A stretch of 64,000 nt of DNA from Smallanthus sonchifolius. Taxonomy: Eukaryota > Streptophyta > Magnoliopsida > Asterales > Asteraceae. Positions 45,798-59,152 of the stretch are shown here, one piece after another (position 1 is the first letter of the stretch; the number at the start of each line of letters is the position of its first letter). Below the pieces are notes generated by a model. The model was not told the DNA's origin. It saw only the letters and a program-made list of their open reading frames with translations, and ran no database searches. The position numbers and the translations under genes were made by a program. The stretch lies in assembly GCA_023525975.1 (NCBI GenBank), contig CM042018.1, positions 71,245,001 to 71,309,000 of the forward strand, read 5' to 3'.

Positions 45798-45809
45798 TGG
45801 TATCAGAGC
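45798..45809 (+). promoter_or_regulatory. Primer-binding site, initiator tRNA-Met (second unit)
   Basis: TGGTATCAGAGC, identical in placement to the first unit. Confidence 0.92.
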
Positions 45810-45915
45810 CATTGGTTATAGAGAACTAGGACTGCATTCTAGACTATAACCACACACGTTAGTTACTTGGCATAGACACTCGACATAGATACTTACTCTT
45901 TATGTTTCAGGAATT

Positions 45916-46557
45916 ATGTCTACACCCCCATCTTCACCACCTACCATTCAGGAACATGATATTCCTGCCATTGCATCACCGGAGCCCAAGAGACGTAGGC
46001 TTGAGCCCATTAATGACACTATTGTGTATGGAGAGCCCATGCATATCCGGAATAGGAGTGACTGGGATTGGTACCCCGGTTTACTGAACAAATGGGTTAG
46101 ACGGGAACAAGTTCCATCACCGTACTTTGGAGCTTCATCATCATCAGGACCACATTTACCATTGCTACCTTTCCACTTGGAGCAAGCCTTTGCAGCATTT
46201 GTAGCAACTATGGATCGAGAGATCCGGAATATGAGAGACGCAACAGGGGCGATAACAGGTATGTTAAGAGGGGAGAAACAGACGGATCACAGGATGGATC
46301 TGCTAGTAGCAGAACTGGCAGGCACTGACCACTTGCATAATGCATTAGTGGACGAGGTAAGGGAGTTACAGGCTAGAGTGAATGTCCTCGAGGATGCTGA
46401 GGTAGAATCTCATAAAAGAATTGGGGAGTTAGAGATACAACTTGCAGCTGCTTTAGAGCCAGCTGAAGTACCCGACTTTGAGCCTGAGGATGAGCCCGAG
46501 GAAGTAGAGGAGGATGATGCTGAGTCAGTCATCTCATCCGCCGGCAGTGGAGCTTGA
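45916..46557 (+). CDS. Upstream ORF of chromovirus, second unit
   Basis: 213 codons; one Glu codon shorter than the copy at 37087 in the acidic tail, with a Gln-to-His change in the coiled coil. Same PKRRRL stretch. Function unknown. Confidence 0.65.
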   Translation: MSTPPSSPPTIQEHDIPAIASPEPKRRRLEPINDTIVYGEPMHIRNRSDWDWYPGLLNKWVRREQVPSPYFGASSSSGPHLPLLPFHLEQAFAAFVATMDREIRNMRDATGAITGMLRGEKQTDHRMDLLVAELAGTDHLHNALVDEVRELQARVNVLEDAEVESHKRIGELEIQLAAALEPAEVPDFEPEDEPEEVEEDDAESVISSAGSGA

Positions 46558-46827
46558 TATTCCATTCTATTCTATCTTAACATATCTTGTCATTTCTTTA
46601 TGTTTTAAATAAAAACCTAAATGGGTAAGGATGTTCCCATTCCAATAAAATCTTAGTGAACTATTTGCGTTGAGTTATTTATTCTATAGCCTTATGATTT
46701 AAGTTAGCCTTGTACTATAATCATAAACCTGCATGTCTTGACACATCTCCTTCTATTTTCTTACACTTGAATGATGTTAACATGCGATGTATTTACTCAT
46801 TTCTTGTGTTTGTGAATATGAAGAAAC

Positions 46828-47986
46828 ATGGCCGGACGTGGGCGTGGCGGTCGCAACGGTGGTCGTGGAAATATCAACCTGACACCAGCCGAACTGGCCG
46901 CGTTGATTAATGACAGTGTTGTTGAAACCTTACCATCACACATTGCAAGTAAACCTGTTAACCGTTAACTCAAGACAACCAACTGTACGCATTTATTCCA
47001 CTATTTCCTAAACCCAACATAGTCTTTTCAATCCAGGGCAAGCGAACAATCCACAGAACAATCAGCATGTCTGTACCTCAAGACATTTATGGACTGCAAG
47101 CCCCACACATTCAGTGGAGCTGAGGGAGTGTTGGATTACTCCGATGGTTTGAAAAGATTGAATCTGTGTTCTCCATGTGTAACTGCCCTGTGGCCGACCG
47201 AGTCAAATTTGCATCGGGAACTTTAGAGGGTCCTGCCCTCACATGGTGGAATGCACAGGTCCAGATGCTAGGTCTGGACATGGCCAATGCATCACCATGG
47301 GAAAATTTCAAGAACATGATGAAGGAAGAGTATTGTCCCAGGGATGAGATTCAGAAACTCGAGGGAGAATTCTGGAATATGAAAATGGAGGGTTCTTAAA
47401 TAGAACTCTACACTACTCGCTCGCATGAGCTAGCGGGGATGTGCCCTCACATGGTCACACAACCCTACAAGCGGATAGAAATGTTCATTAGTGGATTAGT
47501 ACCACAAATCCAGAGCATGGTTACTTCATCCAACCCCACTACCATCCAACAAACCATCCGTCTTGCTCACAAACTGACGGACCAAGCTGTTACCAAAGGG
47601 TCACTACCTCCCAGAAAGTCAGCATCCAAGTGTACTGACAACAACAAGAGGAAGTTTGACAGTAGGAATAACAGCAGGGGATTTCAGCTGAATCATCCAC
47701 AACAGCAACAGCGTAGGCACGAGCCTACGAAGAACTTTAACCAGTCGACCTCTTCGGGTCAGCATTAGAGTGGTTATACTGGGAGGCACCCCAGGTGTAG
47801 CAAATGTAATTACAACCACCTCGGTTCTTGTGACAAAAACCATTGCCAGCGGTGTGGCAAGGTGGGCCATGCTGCCAAAGACTGCAGAGGGGAATTTCAA
47901 GCTAAGCAGCCCTTCCAACAACTGGGTCTTACCAAGGGTTGTTTTGAATGTGGAAAAGAGGGACATTTCCAAAAGGATTGTCCACA
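46828..47986 (+). pseudogene. Chromovirus gag with an intron, second unit
   Basis: Same structure as 38002-39160: exon 1 46828-46948, intron 46949-47036, then the gag domain and three zinc knuckles. It shares the frameshift near 47123 and the stops near 47397 and 47766 with the first unit, showing they pre-date the duplication. Few substitutions distinguish it (for example Asn-Met for Asn-Leu near 47390). Confidence 0.8.
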
Positions 47987-50900
47987 ATTAAAGAAGGGTG
48001 GCAATGATAACAACAACAACCACCAAGGCAATAATAACAACCAGGGCAATAATGGAGGGAATGGTGCAAAGGGGCGAGCCTTTGTGCTAGGATCCGGAGA
48101 AGCTAGTTATGACCACAACATGGTTACCGGTAAGTTCCTTCTAAACAACTATTTTGCTTCTGTACTATTTGACACTCGTGCTGATAGGAGTTTCATGACT
48201 AATAAACTTAGAAACCTACTAAGAAAAACCCCAACCCTGTTAGAGGACAAATACACCATAGAAATAGTAGACGAACAAATAATAGAAGCAACCCATGTTC
48301 TTAAGGGTTGTAAAATTGAACTGGCTAGTCATAAATTCGACATTGATCTTATGTCGGTCACACTCGGTAGTTTCGACGTAATTGTCGGAATGGACTGGTT
48401 ATCTAAGAACCAAGCCGAGATTGTTTGTCGCAAGAAGAGCGTTCGCCTTCCTCTTCCTGATGGAGAAATCCTCTCCGTCCAAGGCTAAAGGAGTGGTGCT
48501 GTTATGGGCATCATATCCTTCATGAAGGCACAAAAATGTCTACGTAAAGGACATACTGCCATTTTGGCTCTCGTCGCCGAGCAACCATCTGAAGAAAAGA
48601 GGATGGAATACATACCGATCGTTCGTGATTACTCGGAAGTATTTCCCAAAGACTTTCCTGGTCTTACACCACATCGACAGGTCTAGTTCCAAATTGATTT
48701 AGCATCTAGAGCAGCGCCTATTGCTCAGGCACCCTATCGACTTGCACCTAGTGAGTTGCAAGTGTTATCGACACAACTGCAGGAGTTGTTAGATAAAGGT
48801 TTCATTCGACCAAGCTCATCGCCATGGGGAGCTCCAGTTCTTTTTGTCAAGAAGAAGGACATAACTTTTTGAATGTGCATCAATTACCGTGAACTGAATA
48901 AAGTCACAATCAAGAATCATTATCCTTTGCCCCGCATCGATGATATTTTTGACCAACTCCAAGGATCAAGTTTCTATTCCAAGATAGATCTTAGATCCGG
49001 TTATCACCAACTGAGAGTCCGAGAGGGGGACATCTCTAAGACATCATTCAAGACTAGGTATGGTCACTATGATTTCATGGTCATGCCTTTTGAATTGATG
49101 AATGCACCTGCGGTATTCATGGACCTCATGAACCGTGTGTGTAAACCCTACCTCGATCAGTTCGTCATTGTGTTTATTGACGACATCCTCATCTATTCAA
49201 AGAACGAAGAAGAACATGTGGAGCATCTTCGTTTGATTCTAGAATTGCTAAGGAAAGAACAACTGTATGTAAAACTCTCTAAGTGTGAATTCTGGATTCG
49301 TGAAGTGCAATTTTTAGGACATGTAGTCAACAAGTCAGGGATACATGTCGACCCATCTAAAATAGAAGCAATCAAGAATTGGGTGGCACCGACAACGCCG
49401 ACTGAAGTGCGACAATTTCTGGGATTGGCTGGCTATTACCGTCATTTCATTGAGGGATTTTCCAAGATTACACAACCCCTCACCGCTCTAACCCAAAAGA
49501 GTAAACCTTATGACTGGGGTGATACCTAGGAATCAGCGTTCCAACTTCTGAAGCAGAAACTCTGCAGTGCACCTATCCTATCTCTTCCGGAGGGAACGGA
49601 TAATTTTGTGGTATATTGTGATGCATCAATTCAAGGACTTGGTTGTGTTCTGATGCAATGCGAGAAGGTCATCGCTTACACTTCTCGTCAGCTGAAAATA
49701 CATGAGAAAAACTACACGACTCATGACTTAGAGTTGGGAGACGAAGTATTCGCACTGAAGATATGGAGACATTACTTGTGTGGCACTAAGTGCACAATTT
49801 ACATTGATCACAAGAGTCTTCAGCATATATTTGAACAGAAAGAGCTGAACATGAGACAACGACGTTTGGTCAAACTTCTAAACGATTATGACTGTGCAAT
49901 CAAATATCACCCGGGGAAGGCTAATGTGGTAGCCGATGCCCTGAGACATAAGGAAACAAAACCCAAGCGAGTCCGAGAACTACAACTTACCATACACAGC
50001 GGGTTACCCGAAAAGATCTGTAGTGCTCAGCTTGAAGCTTTAAAAGAGGAAAATCTACCTTCAGAAGGTACACGAGGAATGGAACAACAAATAGAAGTTA
50101 AATCAGACGGCATTCGCTACTTCGTAGAGCGGATTTGGATTCTAGTGTATGGAAACTTAAGGGAACTGGTTATGGATGAAGCTCACGAATCTCGATACTC
50201 TATTCATCCAGGTTTTGACAAGATGTACCACGACCTAAAGGTGTTATATTGGTGGCCGAAGATGAAGGCCGATATACCCACCTATGTGAGCAAGTGCCTA
50301 ACATACTGAAAGGTCAAAGTGGAATACCAGAAGCCTTCTGGTCTACTTCAACAACCAGAAATCCTAATGTGGAAATGGGAACAGATTTCTATGGACTTCA
50401 TAACTAAACTACCCAGAACCCCTAGCGGATGCGACACCAACTGGGTGATCGTAGTTCGCTTGACAAAATCTGCACACTTCCTTGCAATCAAAGAAACCGA
50501 CAAGATGGAAAAACTCACTCGTATTTACTTGAAATAAGTAGTCTCTCGGCACGGTGTGCCAATTTCAATCATTTCGGATCGAGATGCTCGATTCACCTCT
50601 CGATTTTGGTAATCATTGCAAAAAGCCTTAGGCACACGTCTAGACATGAGTACACATATCATCCGTAAATCGATGGTCAAACGAAACGTACCATTCATAC
50701 CTTAGAGGACATGCTACGAGCTTGTGTGATCGATTTCGGTAATACCAGGGAGTCTCACTTACCTTTAGTGGAGTTCTCCTACAACAAAAGTTATCACACT
50801 ATCATCAAGGTGGCACCATTCGAGGCATTGTACGGACGTAAATGCCGGTCTCGTATCTTTTGGGCTGAAGTTGGGGATAGCCAACTTATAGGTCCCGAAC

Positions 50901-51443
50901 TTGTATTCGAAACCTCTGAAAAGATCGTTCAAATCCGAAACCGTATGGCGACAGCTCGTGATCGTCAAAAGAGCTACGCCGATAAGCGTCGTAAACCGTT
51001 AGAGTTTCAAGTATGCGACATGGTTCTACTCAAAGTCTCACCTTGGAAAGGTGTAATTCGCTTCGGGAAGCGAGGAAAACTGAATCCTCATTATGTTGGA
51101 CCGTTTAAGATAGCGAAGAGAATTGGCCCAGTAGCGTATCGGCTGGACCTACCTGAAGGACTTAGTGGTGTACACGATGTCTTTCATGTCTCGAACTTGA
51201 AGAAATGTCTAGCAGACGAAAACGGTTTCTCTGGAGGAACTACACATCGATGAAAAACTACGGTTCGTTGAAGAACCAGTGGAAATCATGGATAGGGAAA
51301 TCAAAACGCTGAAACGCAGAAAAATCCTTATTGTCATAGTTCGTTGGAACTCAAAACACGGACCGGAATTCACGTGGGAGCGCGAGGATCAGATGATGCA
51401 CAAGTATCCTCATCTGTTCAAGCAATCCACGTCAAACTATTAA
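47987..51443 (+). pseudogene. Chromovirus pol, second unit
   Basis: As 39161-42617, with the same DTR protease change and the same stops and frameshifts. One extra stop, TGA at 48870-48872, replaces the CGA (Arg) of the first unit at the start of the FRMCI motif of RT. It is a CpG-type change acquired after the duplication. Ends TAA at 51441. Confidence 0.92.
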
Positions 51444-51559
51444 GGTACTATTTTAATTTTCGGGACGAAAATTCTTTCAAATAGTGATTGATGTGACACC
51501 TCAGAATTTTTTATTTTATTTTAATTTTTGGGACTAAAATTCTTTCAACTAGGGGATGA

Positions 51560-54500
51560 TGTGACAATCAGAACTTTTCAGGTTAACTCTGTTAACCAAA
51601 CTTAGTTAAATTGTAACCTTGTTACTTATCTCAAACTACAAGGACTGTTTCTGTCATTCCTTCAAACTTTAACTACAAGGACTAGTTATGCAAATACTCT
51701 TAAATCAAATCTGTTGACTTTTCAAAGTCAAAAATTGTATTTATGTTGACTTTTGATAGTCAAACTAACAAGTTCCTAACATAGATAACCCAATCCAAAC
51801 TCTAGGGACTTGTTCTGTCATTTCAAAACTTCATAACATAAAACTAGAGGGACCACTTCTGTAATTAACCCTAACTTGATTTCTGTTTGACTTTAGAAAG
51901 TCAAACTCGCAGCTTTAATCCAATTCAAACGCTCATGATCGAATTCCCCCGATTTTGTAACCGTTGGACACGTCTCAGCCATTAACGATCACCATTATCA
52001 CATTAAACACAGAAATTGAATCGTAATCAAACCCAATTATGGGCATTTACATCATAACCGTCTACCATTACTGTTTAACTATCAAATTCGACAAATTCTC
52101 ATACTATTCACACGAATTGGAACTCTGCACACCTCAAACGAAACCCTGTGAAGCTGTTTCAAGCGTCAATTCAATCGGAGGTGGCACCAAACTCGCCGTA
52201 GTTGAAGCTGTTCGTAGTCGGAAATGGTATTAGTCGAGCACCTCCAATTCTAATCCCAATCTGGTAAATTCTTACACTTGTAGCTTCGTTTTTATCCCTA
52301 GATCGTAAGCCCTATGCTAATTGGGGATTATAACACTCAATTCGGCCAAATCCAGATTCTAGGGTTCATGTTTAACTGATTTAATCGAACCCTAATCTAA
52401 ACACGTTCTTAATCCAATTAATTCACACATGTAGACTTGTAACCATCCACAGAGTGAAAGCCCTCTATCAATTTAACATTTTAACATCGAATTTTTCATA
52501 ATCCGAATTCTAGGGTTCGTCCTTATTCGATTTGGGGGTTTTGATCCTATACTTAACTAAAATGGAATTAAATCATAGGGACAGATTCACAAACATGTAC
52601 TTAGTAAAAACCACATGTTAATTTGATTCCATAACATCAAATTCTTCAAGATCCAGAACCTAGGGTTCATACGATTTCTGTTTAATCAAACCTCTACCTA
52701 CATTCGATTTAAATGAAATTAAACTACTGGATTAGACTCGCAATCATATAATCATTTATAGCCCTATGAATCCAACTTATTTCAGTATATGATTTACTCA
52801 ATTTGATTCTGTGTTTGAAAACTAGGGTTTCGGCATTGTTTTCGAGCAATTAACGACCTTAAAGTTGATGTTTTTCCAATTAAACTTGTAATCAGGTTCG
52901 CATATGCCCCGTAATCAAAACCCCTATGCTTCCAATTCATATCGTAATCGAAATCGTGGGTTTGGGACTTGATTCGATCGTGCGTTCTTATGGAAGGGTT
53001 GAACACTGGACCTGTGTGTTAAAACCAATTCGTTTCGGGTTTAGTTGCGATACCCTAGCAGGCGGACTTGGTAAGACGCGTGACCCATACGCAGGAGACC
53101 CGGGTTCGAGTACGGTCTCCTGCATTTTATTTTTGGGGCCTTTTCTAGTATTATTTTAATATAAAAACTTACCCCTATATTAATATATTAGTATATTAAA
53201 GTTTTTTAGCCTCGGAAAACACCCGTAGGCTCGGGTTTGAATTTATAACCTATTTTAATTATTATTCCCACTTTTAAAAATAATATATTTATGTTATTAT
53301 CAAATTAAAATAATATGCTTATATTATTTTCAACCCGTAACTCATATTTTTAAATAATATATGTTTTTATATTATTTCACCTCGTTTAAATTACTTTGCG
53401 TGACGTTTAAACTAGAAATAATATAATTGTTTATATTATTTACTCGCGTTTATTATACTCGGTTAAAAATAATATATTTATTAGTTTTCCACACAAATGA
53501 TTATTTAGATAATCCTGCGAACCTAAAAAAATAAAATATTAAATTATATTATTTTCCTAATTTTTGTAAACGACTCGAACGTATGAATTTATGTATTTGT
53601 TTAATTATTATTCGTTATTAACGAACGACACGTAACGCTTCGATCGTAATTTTTATATCAAGAATCTTTATTCCCGTAGACACGTTCGTCTACTCTTAAA
53701 TCCTTGGAATGCGTTAAGACGTTCTAACTTTCTGTGTCGTCGTCACAAATCCCAACTTGTCCCTAATTTATATGTTTATAATTTTAGGGCATACGTAAGT
53801 TGTCTGAGACTTACACTCGTGGTTCCAACTTATCTCTTGTATGATCCAATCCACTACTCAATCCAGGTGAGTTTCACGGCCCCTTTTACTGTTTTATTTG
53901 GGGGAGAAAACATGTCACAACCCTTTTTAGGTTATTGTAATTCATATAATATCACTGTTGAGGCTAAGCGTAACACACTATCATGAAAAGTACTCACACA
54001 CATCGGACCGTTAATATGGTATGAGCGAGGTAATTTTGGTAGTACTACTGGGTTTGACAAACCCCACCCGCGTTAGTCGCGCTAACTCGATTGGAGGTCG
54101 AACGGGTGTTATATTGACCATAACACATTAGTCAGAGTTGATAGACCTGGCTAGAGGCAAACAAACAAACACACTGTCAGTTTCGGTTGCGTGCGCTTTA
54201 GCAAAACAAGAATATAGGCATGCAACCTATTGATATATATATTGAATGTACATAATCCTCAAACGCTTTATTTGAAATGATTGAAACCTATGAACTCACA
54301 AACCTAGTGTTGACTCATTTTGTTACATGTTTTCTCAGGTTGGCACTCAGGATCATGTTAAGTCATGCATGTGTATTGGACTTCAATTGAAATAATTATC
54401 TATTGAATAATCTTTATGTTTCGTTTGTATTTGGATTTGGGCGCGTTGTTTTGCGCATTTACTTTCGTTTAACGCTTCCTCATATACACTCTGAACCTTG

Positions 54501-54623
54501 ATCTTTTATGTTATTACATTTCAAGTCCCATATAGTGTCGTTTGAAGTAACTGATGTCTGAGATCCTGGTTTGTCACCTTCCAAAATGGTAAAACTCCGT
54601 TAGTGGAATTTGGGGGTGTGACA
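51560..54623 (+). repeat. Right LTR of chromovirus tandem
   Basis: TGTGACAATC...GGGGGTGTGACA. Its first two thirds are almost identical to the middle LTR. Its last 920 bp are clearly more diverged from both other LTRs (for example TTGGAATGCG near 53704). Followed by the CCTGA duplication. Confidence 0.93.
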
Positions 54624-54628
54624 CCTGA

Positions 54629-57600
54629 ACACTTCAAACCACTGATCTGAATCGCTGTAGAACCATTGTATAATTTTTCTTAATTCTTCAGATGTGGTAG
54701 GAGGTTTAGTTTTCTTTATGGGAGGCTGTTGATGAGAGGGAGCTGGGTGAGATGACTTGGACTCTTTGGCAGGAGAGGAGAGTGATCTAGGAGGTAAAAT
54801 GGAAGGTTATTGGACAGATAAGGGAGAGGATAAGGAAGTAGGTTTGGGATTCTTTGGTTTTCTTTATTCTTGTTGAGAATCTACCCTTCTTTTAGAACCC
54901 ATCTTCTTCAGTCTCTCTTCTTCTTCCTTTTTTACTTTTAAGTAGAGGGCTTGTAGGTTCATGAAGCTCATTGGACCCAGCCTCTTTTCCACTTTCTCCT
55001 CTATCCTTTACGAAGTCCATCATGACCTTCCTTTCTTCATGGGATCTGACATTGAAGGTAATGGTTTTTCTGGATTTTTGTCTGGCATTTTCTTCCTCTT
55101 CAGCCCTTTTCTTATTTGCCAGCTTACCTTGTTGTCCCATGAAGGCTTTATATATTTCTTTATTTGATAAATTCTTAAGGTAGTCAGCATCCTCACCTTG
55201 AGAAATCAGAGCCTCTGTCCACTCTTCCCTCATTTCTTTAGCAAGTTCAGAATCGGTGATTCTGAACTTGGCTTCTTCTTTTCTCTTCCTCTCCCTCTCT
55301 TCATCTTCTTTACTTAACTGTTCCTGCAGCTGAAGAGCTAAGGTTTCATCTTCTTTTATTTGTGAAGATGCATAAACTTGAACTCTTTTTTTATCCAGTT
55401 GCCTAGCATGTAACAAGATTTGTTGTTCTCTGAGGAGCATGGCAGCTTTTCTTTCTTGAGCCTTTTTAAGCTCAGCCATCTCCTTCTCTTCTCTTTCTCT
55501 TCTTCTTCTTTCCACCTCCTTCTTTTCTTCTTCTATCCTCTTTTCTTTTTCCTCTGTCATGATTCCTTTCCCTTGGTGTTTATTGGATGCCTCTGCTTCA
55601 GCTTCATAGATCACAATAGCAGAGGTGGGAGTTGCTATTGAGACCTCAGCCTCAACTTCATTGGCAATTTGAGGGAGGGACAAAAGGGGGACACTTTCTT
55701 CATCTCCACTTTCTTCCCATTCTTCTCCAGTTACTTCCTTCCATTCTGTCATAATTTTCTACTTCTCTTTTCTTGAAGATTCTTCTTCAGTGTTTAGGAT
55801 GACAGTTGGAGAAGAGGGAAGGGAGAAGTCTGAATCAGATTCATTCATTGCAACCCATCCCTTCTTCTCAAGAAAGGTTTTGACAATTTTCATCATTTCT
55901 TGACTTTTCTTGGAGTTGACATTGCAAATGTGTGATCTGAGTTCAAATACCTTACAAAGGAAGTCTGGATTGAGCAGTAGGATCTCATGAATATTGTTGA
56001 TTATGAATGTAGATCCATCACACAGAAAGAATTGAAACCCTGAAGGCTAGTGCTCGACCATCCATGAACTTCCAGGCCTCTAACCACCTCATTGTACAGG
56101 AATCTTCTTAAACATAGGACTTGTTCTTCAGTTAAGACCCTGCTTCTTATCAGCTCCATTTGTTGGCTTTGCCTTTCATGTCTTTCTTCTGCAGCTCTTG
56201 AGGACTCTACTTCAACATCCTCAAGTCTTAAATAAGGCACCCTTTTTTTCTTTTTCAAGGAACTTCTTAAACCGAGGCATATTGTCTTCACATATATCAT
56301 GAAATCTTTCAATGGCAAGCCTGGCAGATAGGTTCTTGGAAGTGTTAATACTTTCGGTCAGGTGCAGGGACAGGATTTCAAACAGATTTAGGTTATCAAA
56401 GATAAGTTCTTTGACTCCAGCAAATTCCCACCCAATCCAGAATCTTTGAGATAGTCCATCATATCCCCATCACAAAATGGAGTCAAACTCCAGATTGTGT
56501 GCATTTAATGGGAAATGAGGGGATACGGCTTGTCTTGAGATAGCAGCAGCAGCTTGAAGTATAGTGACTAAGAGAGGTATTTCTTTATCTTCATCTTCAA
56601 TTTCCATCTACTCAGGGAATACTTCATCTACAGCCCTGGTCACTAACTTCCATTCCTCAGAGATCACTTCCTCTTCATCTCTGGGAGGCATCAAATCAAG
56701 GACTTGAACAAAGGCAGGCTGAAATAGTGTTCTTTGAAAGGTAACCTGCTCTTGTATCCAATCCTCCAGACTATCAGTGTCGTTTTCAGTAGTAACTATC
56801 TCCCCCTTTTTGGTTGCATCAGTTCATAGAGAGAGATCTGTTTGAGTTCCCACTAAAACAAGGGAAGGAGAAGTCACATTTGGGCATTGATTGTCTTCAC
56901 GCATAGAGACTTGGTGTCTTAATTTAGACACTTCAGCCTCTAGCATAGCCACCCTGGCCGTCAATTCCAAGTTATGAAGTTTCAGTTTGTCCTCATCCAC
57001 AGTTGTGGAATCCTTGGAACTGGATGGGGCCTTAGGCCTAGCCTCTGCATCCCCATCACCCTGGTTTTCTTGGCGCCTGGGATTCCTCTCAGTGAAGGAT
57101 GTTTCAACAGAAACATTCTCACCTTGAGTTGCCATGATTATGGTCTTAATTATGTTGTCACTATCCTCCTGGTCAATTGATGGACCAGAAGTAGTGACAG
57201 CCCCTTCCATATCCACTCTTTCATGACTCTCAGAGTGGACCTTCTGAGGGGATGAACTTGGGCTTGGTACATTAGCAGCCAAGTCAAACAGTACCTCCTT
57301 GATAGTGGTATTTGGAGAAGGTACATCATCTTGACTAGGAGCCTCTGCACTTAAGTTCAGAGAAGAAGAAAAATGTATGGGCTCAGTGGGGATTACTATA
57401 GACCTAGGATGTGGTCCTGATCCTAATAGGGATCTTTCAGAGGAAGTTTCCCTAATCATGTGGCTATCCCTTATGGTGTTCTCATCAGAGTGTTGTGACT
57501 CTAGATGAGGGCTTTTGGGTTGGGATTGGGCCTCTGAGCCAAGAATAGAAGGACTTTTCTTGCTCTTCTTTCTTTTCCTTGTATAGCTCACCTCAACTAG

Positions 57601-58554
57601 GGCCTTTTGTTCCAGTTGGGCTTGAAGAGCCGGGGTAAGTATTTGTTGTACCTATGCACCCTCAGTAGGTTGCACAGGGGTTCGATCAAGGGCAGCAGTT
57701 GTGTGTTCAGGCTATGAAGTGGAGGGTGTGGGATCAGTATCAGTTGGGACTGCTGAACTGTCACCCTGGGTACTTTGTATGTTCATCATTGTAGATAACA
57801 ATGGAACATTGACCCTTGAGAACTTTTTTGAAATAGTTCTCATACTTTTAAAAATATTATTTTTATGCCCCCCAATCAGGTAGACTCTTGCAGGTTTTGA
57901 AAGATCTTTTAATTCCTAGTTAAAAACTTCCTGCAAGAATCTAGGGTACATATAGAATGCTTGTTTTGCTCCTTCCTGACGGTTGTATCTTAAACCTTCA
58001 AAAATCAAATGAGAGAAATTGAAACCTTGGCTAGTGACCATACCATGAACAGCAGAGGCAATAGCATAGTTCAGTTGATGCCATCCACTCCTCTTCTGAG
58101 ATATACATTGTAGAAGAGTGTGGCATAGGAACTTCCATGGAGGACCCATCAGTGCCTTCTCGATTGTGTATTCATCTTGATTTTCAGTGTACCCTATGGA
58201 TACAAAGGTTCTCATGTACTCAATTTTGGTGTATGAGTTGGCTGCACCCTCGCCCTGAAGCTTGAGATATTTTCTGAGTGTAGCTTCTGTAATGGTGATG
58301 TCTTTGCCGTCTACCTTGGCTTTGATTTGGGGAGTCCCCTATTCGGTAGAGAAGACAGCAGAATTCCCAAAATCTTCCATATAGGATGTATAGATTTTGG
58401 GGTTAACAGTCAGAGCAAAGTGTAATTTTGATCGACACAGAAATTCGATCATATCATCGAACCCTTCTGATTTCTTACCCTTAACAAGACATGCCGTTAA
58501 ATTGTGGTAAGTTGAGAACTTGTCATCAGGGTTATTGATGTCAACGTTTGCCAT
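54629..58554 (-). pseudogene. Long post-pol ORF of Sirevirus-like element
   Basis: Starts at 58554 (MANVDINNPDDKF). The N-terminal 230 codons include LTVNPKIYTSYMEDF, GPPWKFLCHTLLQCISQKRSGWHQLNYAIASAV and FNFSHLIFEGL, a domain I recall from many Asteraceae retroelement proteins. A Ser/Pro-rich middle with KRKKSKKS follows, then LELTARVAMLEAEVSKLRHQV (coiled coil). Near 55100-55600 a long Glu/Lys/Arg coiled coil appears. Stops stand near 58339, 57916, 57711, 57651, 56824 and 56610, and a frameshift near 56247 lies in a homopolymer. No signal peptide or membrane span is evident, so 'envelope' is only positional. The C-terminus is at 33470-33906. Confidence 0.75.
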
Positions 58555-59152
58555 TTTGGTGAGGTTTGGAGGGAAGGATGAAGCTTTTAAAAGTTGGTTA
58601 AGTGTGGGGAAGCTTTGAATGCTTGGGAGAGAGGGAGATAAGATGGAAGGTTAGGTCAAAATTGAATGTGAAGAGGTGAAGGAGGGAATTTGATTTTGTT
58701 ATAACGGAAAAAGTTTGGGCAACGGTCACTTGTACCGTACAAAATGATGAAGCGTAGCACACTGTAGCAGCCATCTACAGTGACACTTTACTTTTTACTG
58801 TGTTACAGCTGTAACACACTGTGGCAGTCATGGTAAAGACTGTCAGTGATTTTTTTTACAGCGGGTAAAAGTTGATTTGAACCATTTTTACCCATCCACA
58901 GCAAACTTGGTTGCTGCGGAAGGTTAAGTCTATCAGCAGCAAAATTTGGTTGCTGCTGAAGAATGTAATGGTCTGCAGCAAAGATGTTGCTGCTGATAAC
59001 TTAAAGCAGTCAGTGGCAAAATCTTTGCTGCTGAGGATTAAACCTGTCAGCAACAAAAATGTTTGCTGCTGATCATTTATTTTTCAAAAGACTTTATTTA
59101 CAACAAGATAAAGACAGACACATTGATTTTTAAAGATTTTTAGAGAAAGATT
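58555..59152 (-). repeat. Spacer with inverted CAGCAGC / GCTGCTG motifs
   Basis: Non-coding spacer between pol and the post-pol ORF. From about 58905 to 59075 it carries four units pairing CAGCARCAAA with TTTGCTGCTGA-like arms, spaced about 45-50 bp, so each can form a hairpin. Similar motifs recur in the LTR (33140-33390) and inside gag (62690-62860). Confidence 0.7.

Larger units (their letters stand above)
33907..54623 (+). mobile_element. Chromovirus tandem: LTR-internal-LTR-internal-LTR
   Basis: 20.7-kb compound insertion with one CCTGA duplication at its outer ends. LTRs: 33907-36965, 42734-45794 and 51560-54623. Internal regions: 36966-42733 and 45795-51559, differing at only a handful of positions. 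The middle LTR matches the right LTR up to 44834 and the left LTR from 44881. Both internal copies share frameshifts and stops, so the duplication came after decay. Confidence 0.95.

Noticed and set aside
54892..55752. Host gene for a coiled-coil protein
   Set aside because: It lies in frame within the post-pol ORF of the Sirevirus-like element, between pol and the 3' LTR, and joins neighbouring fragments of the same ORF.
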